From contig NC_064825.1 in assembly GCF_024166365.1 (NCBI RefSeq), positions 103,740,480-103,804,479 on the forward strand: a DNA stretch of 64,000 bases, read 5' to 3'. The notes beneath the pieces were generated by a model. It was not told where the DNA came from, made no database searches, and saw only the letters and a list, made by a program, of their open reading frames with translations. This DNA is from Elephas maximus indicus (taxonomy: Eukaryota; Chordata; Mammalia; Proboscidea; Elephantidae). A program made the position numbers and the translations under genes. Shown here one piece after another: positions 54,661 through 64,000 of this stretch (position 1 is the stretch's first letter; each line of letters opens with the position of its first letter).

Positions 54661-56240
54661 ATTGTTGCTGTTAGGTGCCATCGAGTCTGTTCCAGCTCCA
54701 TGTACAACAGAAGAAAACACTGCCTGGTGCTGTGCCATCCTCACGATCTTTGTTTTGCTTGAGCCCATTGTTGCAGCCAGTCTGTCAGTCTATCTTGTTG
54801 AGATTGAGAGTCTTCCTCTTTTTCATTGGCCCTCTACTTTACCAAGCATGACGTCCTTCTCCAGAGACTGGTCTCTCCTGATAACGTGTCCAAAGTATGT
54901 GTGATAAAATCTCACCATCCTTGCTTCAAAGGAACATTCTGGCTGTACTTCTTCCAAGATTTGTTTGTTCTTCTGGCAGTCCATGTTATAGTCAATATTC
55001 TTCACCAACACCATAATTCGAAGGCATCAATTCTCCTTCTGTCTTCCTTATTCATTGTCCAGCTTTCGCATGCATATGAGGTGATTGAAAACACCACAGC
55101 TTTGATCAGTAGTGCATTAATCATCAAAGTGATACATTTCCTTTTTAACCCTTTAAAGAGGTCTTTTGCAGCAGACTTCCCCAATTCAAAGTTCTGTATG
55201 ATTTCTTGGCTGCTGCTTCCATGGATGTTGATTTTGGATCAAGGAAAATGAAATCATTGACAATTTCATCTTTTCTCCATGTATCATTAGGTTGCTTATT
55301 GGTCCAGTTGTGAGGATTTTTGTTTTCCTTATTCTGAGGAGTATTCCATACTGAAGGCTTTGGTATTTGATCTTCATCAGTAAGTGCTTCAAGTCCTCTT
55401 CACTTTCAACAAGCAACGTTGTGTCATCTGCACATAAAAAAAAAAAAATTTTTTTTTTTTTTTAGCAGGTTGTTAATGAGACTTCATCCAATTCTGATGT
55501 CGCATTCTTCTTCATCCAGTCCAGCTTCTTGGGTTATGTGCTCAGAATACAGATTGGTTAAGTACAGGGAAAGGAACAACACGGACACATTCCTTTCTTG
55601 ACTTTAAGCCACACAGTATCCTCTTGTTGTGTTCGAATGACCACTTCTTGATCTACGTGCAGGTTCTTCAGAAGCACAATTAAGTGCCCTGGGATTACCA
55701 TTCTTTGTAGTTTTGTCCATAATTTGTTATGATCCATACAGTTGAATGCCTTTGCATAGTCAATAAAACACAGGTAAATATCTTTCTGGTATTCTTTGCT
55801 TTCAGCTAAGATCTCTCTGATATCAACAATGATATCCCTTGTTCCACGTCCTCTTCTGAATCCAGCTTGAATGTCTGGCAGTTCCCTGTTGACGTACTGC
55901 TGCAACCACTTTTGAAAGATCTTCAGCCAAATTTTACTTGTGTGTGGTATTAATGATATTGTTTGATAATTTCTCCATCAATTCCTAGAGCCTTGTTTTT
56001 TTTTGCCACTGCCTTCAGTGAAGCTTGTACTTCTTCCTGCAGTACCATTGGTTCTTGATCATATGTTACCTCCTGAAATGGTCGAACGTCAACCATTTCT
56101 TTTTGGTACAGTGACTTTGTGTCACTGTTTTGATGTTGTGACTTGATTTGATGTTTCCTGCTTCATTTAATTTTTCTGGGTAGAATCCTTCAATAATCCA
56201 AATTGAAGTTTGCATTTTTTCTTCAGTTCTTTCAGCTTGA
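54661..56240 (-). mobile_element. Old 5'-truncated RTE LINE (unit B copy)
   Basis: Paralogous to 5105-6800 with the same truncation point. About 170 bp present in the unit A copy are missing at about 55975, and an A(13)T(15) tract interrupts it at 55436-55463. One open piece (55558-55905) still reads FIDYAKAFNCMDHNKLW. Confidence 0.88.
55436..55463. repeat. A(13)T(15) tract in the old RTE
   Basis: Interrupts the segment before the RTE catalytic motif; unit A has no tract here (near 5880). Confidence 0.92.
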
Positions 56241-57170
56241 GGGAGTTAGCTAATAGATATCCAGGGGAAGAATATTCCAGGTGGAAGGAACAACCAGTGC
56301 AACGATCACAAGGTGGCAGCATGTCTCATGTGTTTGAAGACCATGAAGGAAGCCAGCATGCTAGGAAATGAAGGAACAAGGGGGAGAGTGGGAGGAGACG
56401 AAGATAGACTATGGGGACCTGATCTTGTAGGGTCTTGTGGGTCATGGTAAAGATATTGGCTTTCACTGTGATGGGGTGGGGAGTCATTGTAGGGCTTAGA
56501 GGGAGCACTCTGGCCACTTTCAGAACAATAGACTAGGGGTGTGATATGTATTGTTGAACAATTATGGATACCAGTTAGGAAGAAAATAAGAGATGATTGT
56601 GGCTCAGGTGAGGTTGTGAGAAGTAGTTAGATTCTGGTTACATGGTGAATATAAAGATAAAAGGTTTTCTTAATGGATTAGGTATGAGATGTGAGAGAAA
56701 GAAGAATCTAGGATGGCTCCAACATTTCTAGGCTGAGAAACCAGATCAGTGTTTCACGAATGGAGATAGAAGGTTTGCAAAAAGATATATTTTTTCTGAG
56801 GAAAGATGAGTTGAGTTTTAGACATTTTGAGGTAGACAGAGCTGGTATTTACTCATTCATTTTTTCCACAAACAATTTCTGAATGTTTGCTATGTTACAA
56901 ATACAGAACTAGTCATTACTATACAACAAGTCAGGGGTCTTGCCTTCAAGCAACTCCCAGCCTAGTGGAGAGAGTAGAAACGTAAAGAAGAATTTTAGAA
57001 CAATTTCATAAGTACCATCATAACAGTGTGTACCAGATGCAATGGAAACACAGAAGTTACAGACATGTTGGGATAGTGAGGTCCTCAAAAGTTTTTGATT
57101 GATCTGAGTTCAGTTAGTATATAGAATAGCTGGGATCTGAGTATGTTATTCTGACTCTCTGAACTTGGGA
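56241..57170 (-). repeat. L2-type fragments (unit B)
   Basis: Paralogue of 6801-7740. Confidence 0.6.
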
Positions 57171-57185
57171 AACTTTCTTATACCA

Positions 57186-57205
57186 TATAATTTGTGTTCT
57201 TGCAG
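57186..57205 (+). promoter_or_regulatory. Splice acceptor before OR4S1-like copy B
   Basis: Pyrimidine-rich tract ending TTGCAG, 37 nt upstream of the ATG at 57243, exactly matching the spacing in copy A. Confidence 0.6.
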
Positions 57206-57242
57206 AGCCAATCACTTCCTTGGTGCTTGAGGTGGAGATTCC

Positions 57243-58169
57243 ATGGGCACTAAGAACAACGTGACTGAGTTTGTTTTATTTGGCCTTTTCCAGAGCAGGG
57301 AGATGCAGCATGCCAGCTTCATTGTCTTCTCCTTCTTTCATGTGCTCACAGTCCTAGGAAACCTTCTGGTCATTATAACTATCAATGCCAGCAATACCCT
57401 GAATGCTCCCATGTATTTCTTCCTCAGCCACCTGTCTTTTGTTGACATGTGCTACCCATTTGTTACTATACCCAAGATGATTGCAGACACTTTCATGGAG
57501 CACAAGACCATCTCCTTCCATGGCTGCATGACCCAGCTCTTTTCTGCCCACTTCTTTGGTTGCACTGAGATCTTCCTTCTCATAGCCATGGCCTATGACC
57601 GCTATGTGGCCATTTGTAGGCCCCTGCACTACACAATCATCATGAATCGGCAGAAGTGTAGTCTATTGGTGGGAGCCTCTTGGGGGGTTAGTTTCTTGCA
57701 TTCCATCCTGCAGACCCTCCTCACCGTCCAGCTGCCCTTTTGTGGGCCCAATGAAATTGATAACTTCTTCTGTGATGTTCATCCCCTGCTGAAGCTTGCC
57801 TGTGCAGACACTTATATGGTGGGGCTCATTGTGGTGGCCAACAGTGGCATGATCTCTTTAGTCAGCTTCCTCATTCTCATCATTTCCTATGTGGTCATCT
57901 TACTGAACCTGAGAAGCCGGTCATCCAAGAGCAGACACAAGGCTCTGTCTACATGTGGCTCACACATCATCACTGTCCTTTTGGTTCTTGTGCCCCCCAT
58001 GATCGTGTACATTCGTCCTTCCACCACTCTGGCTGCTGACAAATTTATCATCCTTTTCAACATTGCGATACCACCCATGTTGAACCCTCTCATCTACGTG
58101 CTGAGAAATAATGAGGTAAAAAATGCCATGAGGAAACAGTTTAGGGTCAAAGAATACTCAGGGAAGTAG
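57243..58169 (+). CDS. OR4S1: Olfactory receptor, OR4S1-like (copy B), intact
   Basis: Second intact 308-residue OR of the duplicated segment, with the same predicted odorant-receptor role. All family marks are present: NVT glycosylation site at 6-8, C95, [15 protein letters not shown] at 116-130, loop cysteines C167, C177 and C187, KALSTCGSH at 233-241 and [12 protein letters not shown] in TM7. At several of the 25 positions where the copies differ it has the residue I remember in human OR4S1 (F13, V28, D82, H129, N174, F176, H180, L283), so copy B may be the less derived one. Codons 181-281 differ from copy A by only two silent changes, against many elsewhere, which suggests gene conversion. 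TM3-proximal and N-terminal differences between the copies could alter odorant range; that is inference. Confidence 0.93.
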   Translation: MGTKNNVTEFVLFGLFQSREMQHASFIVFSFFHVLTVLGNLLVIITINASNTLNAPMYFFLSHLSFVDMCYPFVTIPKMIADTFMEHKTISFHGCMTQLFSAHFFGCTEIFLLIAMAYDRYVAICRPLHYTIIMNRQKCSLLVGASWGVSFLHSILQTLLTVQLPFCGPNEIDNFFCDVHPLLKLACADTYMVGLIVVANSGMISLVSFLILIISYVVILLNLRSRSSKSRHKALSTCGSHIITVLLVLVPPMIVYIRPSTTLAADKFIILFNIAIPPMLNPLIYVLRNNEVKNAMRKQFRVKEYSGK

Positions 58170-58348
58170 TGACAGTCCAGGGAATCTCCATCCATCCCCA
58201 AAATGGTGAATTCCCATTTTGTTGCATCTAACACAGGCTTCATATTTCCAGTTTGATGTATGTAATGAAAACTGGTAGAAATCTATTGGTTCCATTGGTG
58301 CCATTCAGAATCTCGGGGTACTACTGAGAGATGCCTGATCTTCCTGTT

Positions 58349-58500
58349 GGGTGAATGGATGGAAGGATGGATGGATGGATGGATGGGTGGATGGGTGGAT
58401 GGGTGGATGGGTGGGTGGGTGAATGGGTGGATGGGTGGATGGGTGGATGAGTGGATGGGTGGATGGGTGGATGGGTGGGTGGGTGGATGGGTGGATGGAT
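58349..58500 (+). repeat. GGAT/GGGT minisatellite
   Basis: About 150 bp of GGATGGAT changing to GGATGGGT units, 180 bp after the OR4S1 copy B stop. Absent after copy A. Confidence 0.95.
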
Positions 58501-59900
58501 ACTGTCCAGGTAGATATGTAAGCCAGTATCACTTCTGCCTCCTGAAATCCATCCCCATGTGGAAATCATAGATAAAATGCAGGTGGAAGAATGTCAGGCT
58601 TCTGCTTTCCTGTAAAAAGCATTCTCATTCCCTGAACCCCCATTGGAAAGTTTAGCATTTCTAAAGAAAAGGAGACGGCCTCTTTGCTTTGACTCATCTG
58701 ACTGGATTGAAAATGGCAACTCCCAGAGACCAGTAAGTGAACCATCAGTTCCTGGTCACCCAGAGCAAAATTCTGACCCTTTCCCCAAACCCAGTAGCCA
58801 CAACTCCAGGCCTTCTCCTCCCCCTTGAAAAAAAATTTCTACCAGTTTCTCTCCTCCACCAGTCATGCGGGTGAGGAAAAACTGTTGACGAGTGACCATC
58901 TTCAGGGCTGGTCTGCCCTTGGAAACCAACCATCAGCACCCCACATCCACTCATGGGATTCTGAGGCCAGAAAAGGCAAGATACACGCCCAAGTTCACAT
59001 TCAAAGTGGGGCTTAGCTTCTATCTCTGCCCTTCGTGTTGACGTACTTCCCCATGGGTGGCATTTCTACAAGGTGAAATCAGGTCCCATCTGGACTGAAC
59101 CCACTGAATCACAGGCTCTAGGGTTTGTGTTTGTCAGTCCTGCCTGGGGTGGGGCCCAGGAGGGGCTTGGTAGCTGAGATCGGGTGCATGAGAGATGGGA
59201 CAGCCCTGATAGATGAGAGATGGATACCTACATCTCACAGTATCCACATGATAGGCTCCCCTTCTCCGCACAACCCACGTGGATGCTGCCCTCCAGGAGT
59301 CACCATGCAATGGGGAGATAAAAAGTCTTCTGGAATCTATATCTTCTTTTGACAGGAGCTGTGAGGGGGAAAACACAGGCAGGGGTAAGGCCACTCCCCT
59401 CAGGTTGCAAGTGTCATTCTCAGGAGGATGGGGCAGAGGGGACACCATCTAGACTCTCAGGCTGTGGAGATGGAGCTTTCACCAAGAGCATAGGGAGAGA
59501 CCGAGTCCTAGGAAGCCTCAACAACTGAAGCTGAGGTTATCTGTACAAGATCTCAGTAGGTAAGAAAGTGGAAAAGAGAAGAGAACAGTTTCAAAAGGGG
59601 CAGATTTCCCTTCATCTTGACAATCTGGGCATCAGGACCGACTTCCTCACCCCTTCTGTCTCACTGGCCACATTTGTCATTACTTCAGAACATGGCAGGA
59701 GGTGCCCAGCGTCCAGGGCTTCACTTGTGCAGATCCTGCTGCTTCTTGGAGTCCAGAGCTATGGGATTATCCCCCTTGGAATGATTCAGATTCAGTGGGA
59801 GGAGAAACGTGCATCCGAATGTGGAGAAGATTATTTTTAATTCTGTGATGGTGGTGGTGGTGGTGGTGGGAGGGGTCAAGCAGTAAACTTCAAACAGTAA
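58501..59900. other. No gene; (GGT)n at 59846-59868
   Basis: 1.4 kb, more GC-rich than most of the window. No OR, no conserved domain, and no repeat identified apart from the short GGT run. Confidence 0.5.
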
Positions 59901-59904
59901 ACTA

Positions 59905-60265
59905 TGTGGCTCCCAACTGAAATGTGGGAAGTTCTAGCCCACTCTGCAGTGCCTTGGAAGGAAGTCTTGGTGATCTGCATCTGTATATTAACGCATTGCC
60001 ATCAAGTCAATTCCAAGACTTAGTGACCCCGTATGGCAGAGTAGACCTGCCTCACAGGGTTTCCAAGGCTGTAATCTTTGTGGAAGCAGGCTGCCACATC
60101 CTTCTCTCTTAGAACAGCTGATGGAATCAAACAGTGGGCCTTTCTGTTAGCAGCCAGGTGCTTAATCACTGATCCACCAGGGCTCCCATTGAAAACTCTG
60201 TGGAGGACAGTTCTACTCTGACACACAAGGGGTTACCATGAGTAGGAATTGTCTCAACAACAACA
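59905..60265 (+). mobile_element. AfroSINE interrupted by a second AfroSINE
   Basis: Outer plus-strand copy: 59905-59988 (GTGCCTTGGAAGGAAG..., GATCTGCATCTGTA) and 60188-60265 (GGACAGTTCTACTCTGACAC, tail TCTCAACAACAACA). The inner copy lies between. Confidence 0.8.
59989..60187 (-). mobile_element. Inner AfroSINE of the nested pair
   Basis: Minus-strand, complete: CATTGCCATCAAGTCAATTC to CCACCAGGGCTCCC. Confidence 0.9.
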
Positions 60266-60505
60266 TGTTTGGGTTTTTTGGTTTTATTGGGCTGTTGGTA
60301 ATATTAGAAGGTAAAGCCTCCTCAAACCTTAAATATTTGGGTGGGAGGATTATAAGAAATACGCAGAAAATTCCTCCAAAACAACTCAATGATTCACCAC
60401 AAAATGAACACCTTAAAGGAAATGGAACATTGCAAGCACAAGACCCCGCCGTGTTCCGCCTCCATTCCTCACTCCTCCTCCCTAGTTCAGATTAACGGCA
60501 ACTAA

Positions 60506-60725
60506 AAACCCCTTCCCTTCAAGTAGATTCCAACTCATAGAGACCCTATATGACAGAGTAGAACTGCCCATATAGGGTTTCCAAGACTGTAAATCTTTAA
60601 GGGAGAAAACTGCCACATGGGAGGAAACTGTCACATGGTTCTTCTGCGCAAGAAAATGGTGGGTTGGAATCTCCAACCTTTTGGTTAGCAGCTGAGAACT
60701 TAACCACTGTACCACCAGGGCTCCT
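60506..60725 (-). mobile_element. AfroSINE
   Basis: CTTCAAGTAGATTCCAACTC, GACAGAGTAGAACTGCCC, CACCAGGGCTCC. A ~15-bp internal direct repeat (AACTGCCACATGG / AACTGTCACATGG) lengthens it. Confidence 0.9.
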
Positions 60726-60729
60726 TAGA

Positions 60730-60985
60730 CAGGGAAGCAAGGAAGCACAAGTGGAGAAAGACTGATGGCAAGTGGAGATCACTAAGGAACCAAGGAAAGA
60801 AAGCTGAAAGAAACAAGGTTTTTGTTCCCAGGGTGGACAGACAAAGTCTTCCCCTATCTGGTGCCCTGATTTCAAAATTATAGTCTCTGAAATGATGAGA
60901 AAATAAATTCCTGCTTATTAAATTCACCCACTTATGCTATTTCTCTTACAGTGGCACTAGACCTAGACAACTAAGACACCCAACC
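60730..60985 (+). mobile_element. LTR-like fossil (MaLR type)
   Basis: Ends AAAATAAATTCCTGCTTATT...CAGTGGCACTAGACCTAGACA, the plus-strand form of the end seen reversed at 63140. Broken; family name uncertain. Confidence 0.45.
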
Positions 60986-61888
60986 CTTATAGGGGCCCCC
61001 ATCCTGGGCCACCCCCTCTCTCACAGCAGGGGCAGTTGTGGCATCTCTGTGGACAGAAGAGCTGGGCCATGGCCATTCTGCTTCCCACGGTCCCCTTTTT
61101 GAGCAGAAAAACAGAAGATAGGGCTAGGAGAAGGACAGGGAAGGCACAGACAATTTAATGGATTGCCAAACACAAAAGAGGAACTTAAGACACAGACTAT
61201 CAGAGCTAGAGTTCTTCTAATCTCACTTCTCCAATTAGCAGAGGAAGATACTGAGGTCCAGAGTGGGCAAATGACTTGCCCAAATCATACAACACCCTGT
61301 CTCATGCACCACTATGTGCACCTCATTGAACTTTTGTCTGCCAAGGGTTCACTGGGGTGGGAGAGGAGAAGTTTATTATGTTGATTCGAGTTGGAAGAAT
61401 TGTCAAATCTCCCCATGAGACGAGGAAAGAAAATTCATTCTCCGTATCTATGCTTTACCTTGAGTTGGACGTAAAGGGGTGAGTATGGCAGTTCTAGTCC
61501 TTGTCTTTGAGGAGAACAGCATCTAATTGGAAGACAGACAAGACGCAGGACACTTGTGGCTCCATAGGGGAGGAAGCTGTGATGAGGAAGCACAGGCTGG
61601 GCTGGGTGAGGCTCTTGGTCTTCTGAACTGAGAGATGAGTTCACTCAGAGGGATGGGCAGAGAGGACACCGTCATGACTCTCAGGTAATCGTGAGGGTAC
61701 AGTTTCTCTTGGTGGCCCTGGGGTCCTCTGAAGTCCTGGGCCCTCAGGAATTGTGTCTCTAATCCTACTCACTCTCCCACTGTGCTAGGAATCCTCAGCC
61801 AGACACCAAGTCCTCTGGTTGTGTATGTGAGCAACCTCACATCTGGCCCAGCAGGGGTCAGGGTAGAGACCACAGGGGACACTCTCTC
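60986..61888. other. No gene; weak MIR and L2 pieces
   Basis: 61225-61300 resembles reverse MIR (GAAGATACTGAGGTCCAGAG, GACTTGCCCAAATC) and 61480-61620 reverse L2. Nothing else seen. Confidence 0.5.
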
Positions 61889-62215
61889 TGTTGTTAGCTG
61901 CCATGGAGTCATCTCCCAACTCATGGCAAACCCACACACAATGGAACAAAGCGCTACCCAGTCCTGCGCCATCCCCATGATCAGTTGGCATGTTAGACCA
62001 TTGTGATCCATAAGGTTTTCATTAACTGATTTTTCGAAGTATTTTGCCAGACCTTTATTCCTGGTCCATTTTAGCCTGGAAGCTCTGCTGAGACAGGTTC
62101 AGCATCATAGCAACATTCAAGTTCCCAGTGACAGATGGAGGTGGCTACAGATGAGGTGTATTGGCCAGGAATTGAATCCAGGTCAGAATCTGGTTCCTGG
62201 GGATCCCTGGTAGTT
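61889..62215 (-). mobile_element. tRNA-Gly-headed SINE with RTE-derived body
   Basis: Minus strand: tail TGTTGTTAGCTGCC, then CCAGTCCTGCGCCATCCCCA (RTE 3'-end match), TAGCCTGGAAGCTCTGCTGAG (RTE 5'-region match), and the head TTGGCCAGGAATTGAATCC. The outer head is degraded. Confidence 0.85.
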
Positions 62216-62312
62216 GTCTTGGTGCTGATGAAGAGCTGAGTGTTGACTTTGGTAATGTCTACAACTCAGCGAAAGGGAATGATAGCACAGAAAAAGGACC
62301 CTAGTCCTAATG

Positions 62313-62655
62313 GGCATTGGTGATTCCGTGGTAGAATTCTTGCTTTCTGTGTGTGAGACCTGGGTTCAATTCCTGGCCAATGCAGCTCATACATAGCTGC
62401 CAACTGCCTGTCAGTGGAGGCTTGTGTGTTTGTACGATGCTAAACAGGTTTCAGCAGAGCTTTCAGACTAAGAAAGATTAGAAAGAAAGGCTTGGCAACT
62501 TGCTTCAAAAAATTAGCCAATAAAAACCCTGTAGATCACGAGGGTCTGGTCTGCAACCAATCATGGAGATGGCACACACTCAGATAGCATTTCGTTCTGT
62601 TCCGCATAGGGTTTCCATGAGTTAGGGCCTGACTCAATAGCAGCTAACAACAACA
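62313..62655 (+). mobile_element. tRNA-Gly-headed SINE with RTE-derived body
   Basis: Best-preserved of the three: GCATTGGTGATTCCGTGGTA (box A region), GGGTTCAATTCCTGG (box B), CAGGTTTCAGCAGAGCTTTC, CATTTCGTTCTGTTCCGCAT, tail GCTAACAACAACA. Faces the copy at 61889-62215 about 100 bp away. Confidence 0.92.
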
Positions 62656-62880
62656 GCCCTGAGCCAGGAGGATTAGTGTGTCAGAACCCAGGTTCATTTG
62701 GAAGGAGGGAATCTGGCGGGGGGCGGGGGGGGGGCAGACCAGGATCCTGGTCTGGCTTCTCTCTGCGTTCCTCTACCTTGTCCTCCCATCCACCCTCTGG
62801 AATGTCCTGTGGACAACTTCAGGTTGTTGATATCAGATTCACAGTCGGGGAAGGTGAAGGCTATGTGGTTCCCTTTATAC

Positions 62881-63041
62881 AAAACCCAAAACCAAACCTG
62901 TTGCCATTGAGTTGATTCTGACTTCAAGCAATCGGATAAGAGAGTAGAACTGCCCATAGGATTTCCAAGGAGCGGCTGGTGGATTTGAACTGCCAGCCTT
63001 TTGGTTAGCAGCCGAGCTTTGAACCATTGTGGCAAGGTCCC
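62881..63041 (-). mobile_element. AfroSINE
   Basis: AACCTGTTGCCATTGAGTTG, AGGAGCGGCTGGTGGATTTG, GGTTAGCAGCCGAGC. Confidence 0.92.
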
Positions 63042-63139
63042 ACTTCATCCTCCCAACACCCCTGACAGGGAGGGGCTATTCTCCCTATCTGGTTGAGGAG
63101 ACACCTAACAATCAGACAGGTTAGTGGTTATGGTAATAT

Positions 63140-64000
63140 CTTAGTTACCTAGTGTTGCTATAACAGAAATACCATAATTTGGTAACTTTTAACAAACAGA
63201 AATTTATTTTCTTGTTTCAGAGGATGGAACTCCAAATTCAGGATGGTGGCTCTAGGGGAAGACTTTCTCTCTTTGTTGTCTCTGGGGGAAGGTACTTGTC
63301 TCTTTTCAGTTCCTGTTTCTTTGCTCCTTGGAGATTTCATGTGACTTGGCATTAATCTTCCCCCAACTATGTTTTTGCTTCTTCCCTAATTGGCTCTTTG
63401 TCTTAGGCTGCATTCTCTAGAGAGGCAAAACCAGTGGGGGGGGAGGGGGATATATCTATATATTTACATACATGTATATGTACATGTATGTATATATACA
63501 TATATATATGTACATGGAGTCCTTTGGCACAGTGGTTAAGAGCTTTATATATATTTAATATATGGATCCAAGTCCATGCTTCAGGTGTCTGGCTGGAGAC
63601 TTTGGGATTCACATAGCTGCAGGGGCTGACAAATCCAAGATCAGCAGGTAAAACACTGGACTGCTGACTCAAGTTCCAAGAACTGGAGGTCAGATGATGA
63701 TGAGCCGAATGCAGTATCCAGAGCAGAGCAAAAGTCAGCCAGCTTTGCTAGAAAGTCCCCATATATATTGGATGCAGGCCACACCCCCATGGAAAATCCC
63801 TTTCAACTGATTGGCTGCTCATAGCAGATCTCATCATGAAGGTGATTACATCATTACATAACCCAAACTATGTCATAATAGCCAAACCATTGAGAATCAT
63901 GTTCAGCCAAGATGAGGCATTCTTTTATATCTCAGAAGAAATTGACTTAAGACACACAACTGCCCTAACACTGCCTTATCAACATAACAAAGAAAATCCA
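63140..64000 (-). mobile_element. LTR-like fossil, interrupted and running off the edge
   Basis: TTAGTTACCTAGTGTTGCTA...AACAAACAGAAATTTATTTTC (63140-63399), resuming about 63911 with AGAAATTGACTTAAGACACA. Resembles MaLR-type LTRs read backwards. Broken; family uncertain. Confidence 0.45.
63400..63910 (-). mobile_element. Second LTR-like fossil nested in the first
   Basis: Begins TCTTAGGCTGCATTCTCTAG and ends near GAGAATCATGTTCAGCCAAG. Contains a TA-rich microsatellite (63450-63510) and a ~30-bp AfroSINE-head stub at 63516-63545. The family is not certain; it could be a lineage-specific LTR. Confidence 0.45.

Larger units (their letters stand above)
46222..58275. other. Segmental duplication, right copy (unit B)
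   Basis: Right partner of 1-8850, in the same orientation. It starts in a truncated AfroSINE next to an L1 3' end (45745-46215) and similarity is lost about 105 bp after the OR4S1-like stop. It carries an extra ~3.4 kb (about 51155-54555) with an inverted RTE insertion that unit A lacks, and it lacks ~170 bp of the shared RTE near 55975 that unit A keeps. Confidence 0.93.

Noticed and set aside
58349-58500. CRISPR-like array
   Set aside because: Simple 4/8-bp tandem repeat with no spacers, in a vertebrate genome.
59435-59465. ~35-bp similarity to 61650-61685 (GGACACCATCTAGACTCTCAGG versus GGACACCGTCATGACTCTCAGG)
   Set aside because: Too short and isolated to call a duplication; it may be a common repeat fragment.

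Overview
The window is nuclear DNA of an afrotherian mammal, most likely an elephant or a close relative. Two signs point there: about thirty copies of the afrotherian tRNA-derived SINE (AfroSINE), and several copies of an RTE/BovB-clade LINE whose 3' end matches the tails of those SINEs. Older mammalian repeats (MIR, L2, old L1, Tigger1, MaLR-like LTRs) fill much of the rest. I see no bacterial, viral or CRISPR system.

The host genes are class II olfactory receptors of family OR4, all on the + strand. They are: an intact OR4S1-like gene (7817-8743), a dead OR4C-like gene (24637-25542), a dead OR4X-like gene (42389-43312), the last ~100 bp of a second OR4X gene (44384-44484), and a second intact OR4S1-like gene (57243-58169). 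From memory, the order OR4X - OR4S1 - OR4C is that of the human 11p11.2 cluster, so the window looks like a locally duplicated form of that cluster. Each intact gene is one coding exon with a splice acceptor 37 nt upstream of the ATG.

Layout. 1-8850 is the left copy of a tandem segmental duplication and 46222-58275 is the right copy; they share the same old repeats in the same order and both end just after OR4S1. The left copy lacks ~3.4 kb present in the right one. 9201-11592 is a nearly complete Tigger1 DNA transposon. 11.6-27.9 kb is repeat-dense, with the OR4C pseudogene and three inverted-repeat structures. 27931-29390 is a degenerate pyrimidine-rich minisatellite. 30.5-40.8 kb is a long antisense L1, split by a full-length 3.2-kb RTE with an 11-bp target duplication. 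42.4-44.5 kb holds the OR4X remnants. 58.3-64 kb holds a GGAT-type minisatellite, nested SINEs, a pair of inverted tRNA-Gly SINEs, and nested LTR-like fossils at the right edge.

The most informative observations are: a gene-conversion signature in the 3' half of the two OR4S1 copies; a tRNA-Gly SINE whose body is assembled from the 5' and 3' ends of the RTE LINE; a twin-priming inversion of an RTE; long hairpin repeats at 14.58-14.94 kb; and pure A(n)T(n) or T(n) tracts standing where the paralogous copy has mixed sequence, which could be biology or assembly error. All identities and repeat calls were made by eye, without database searches.
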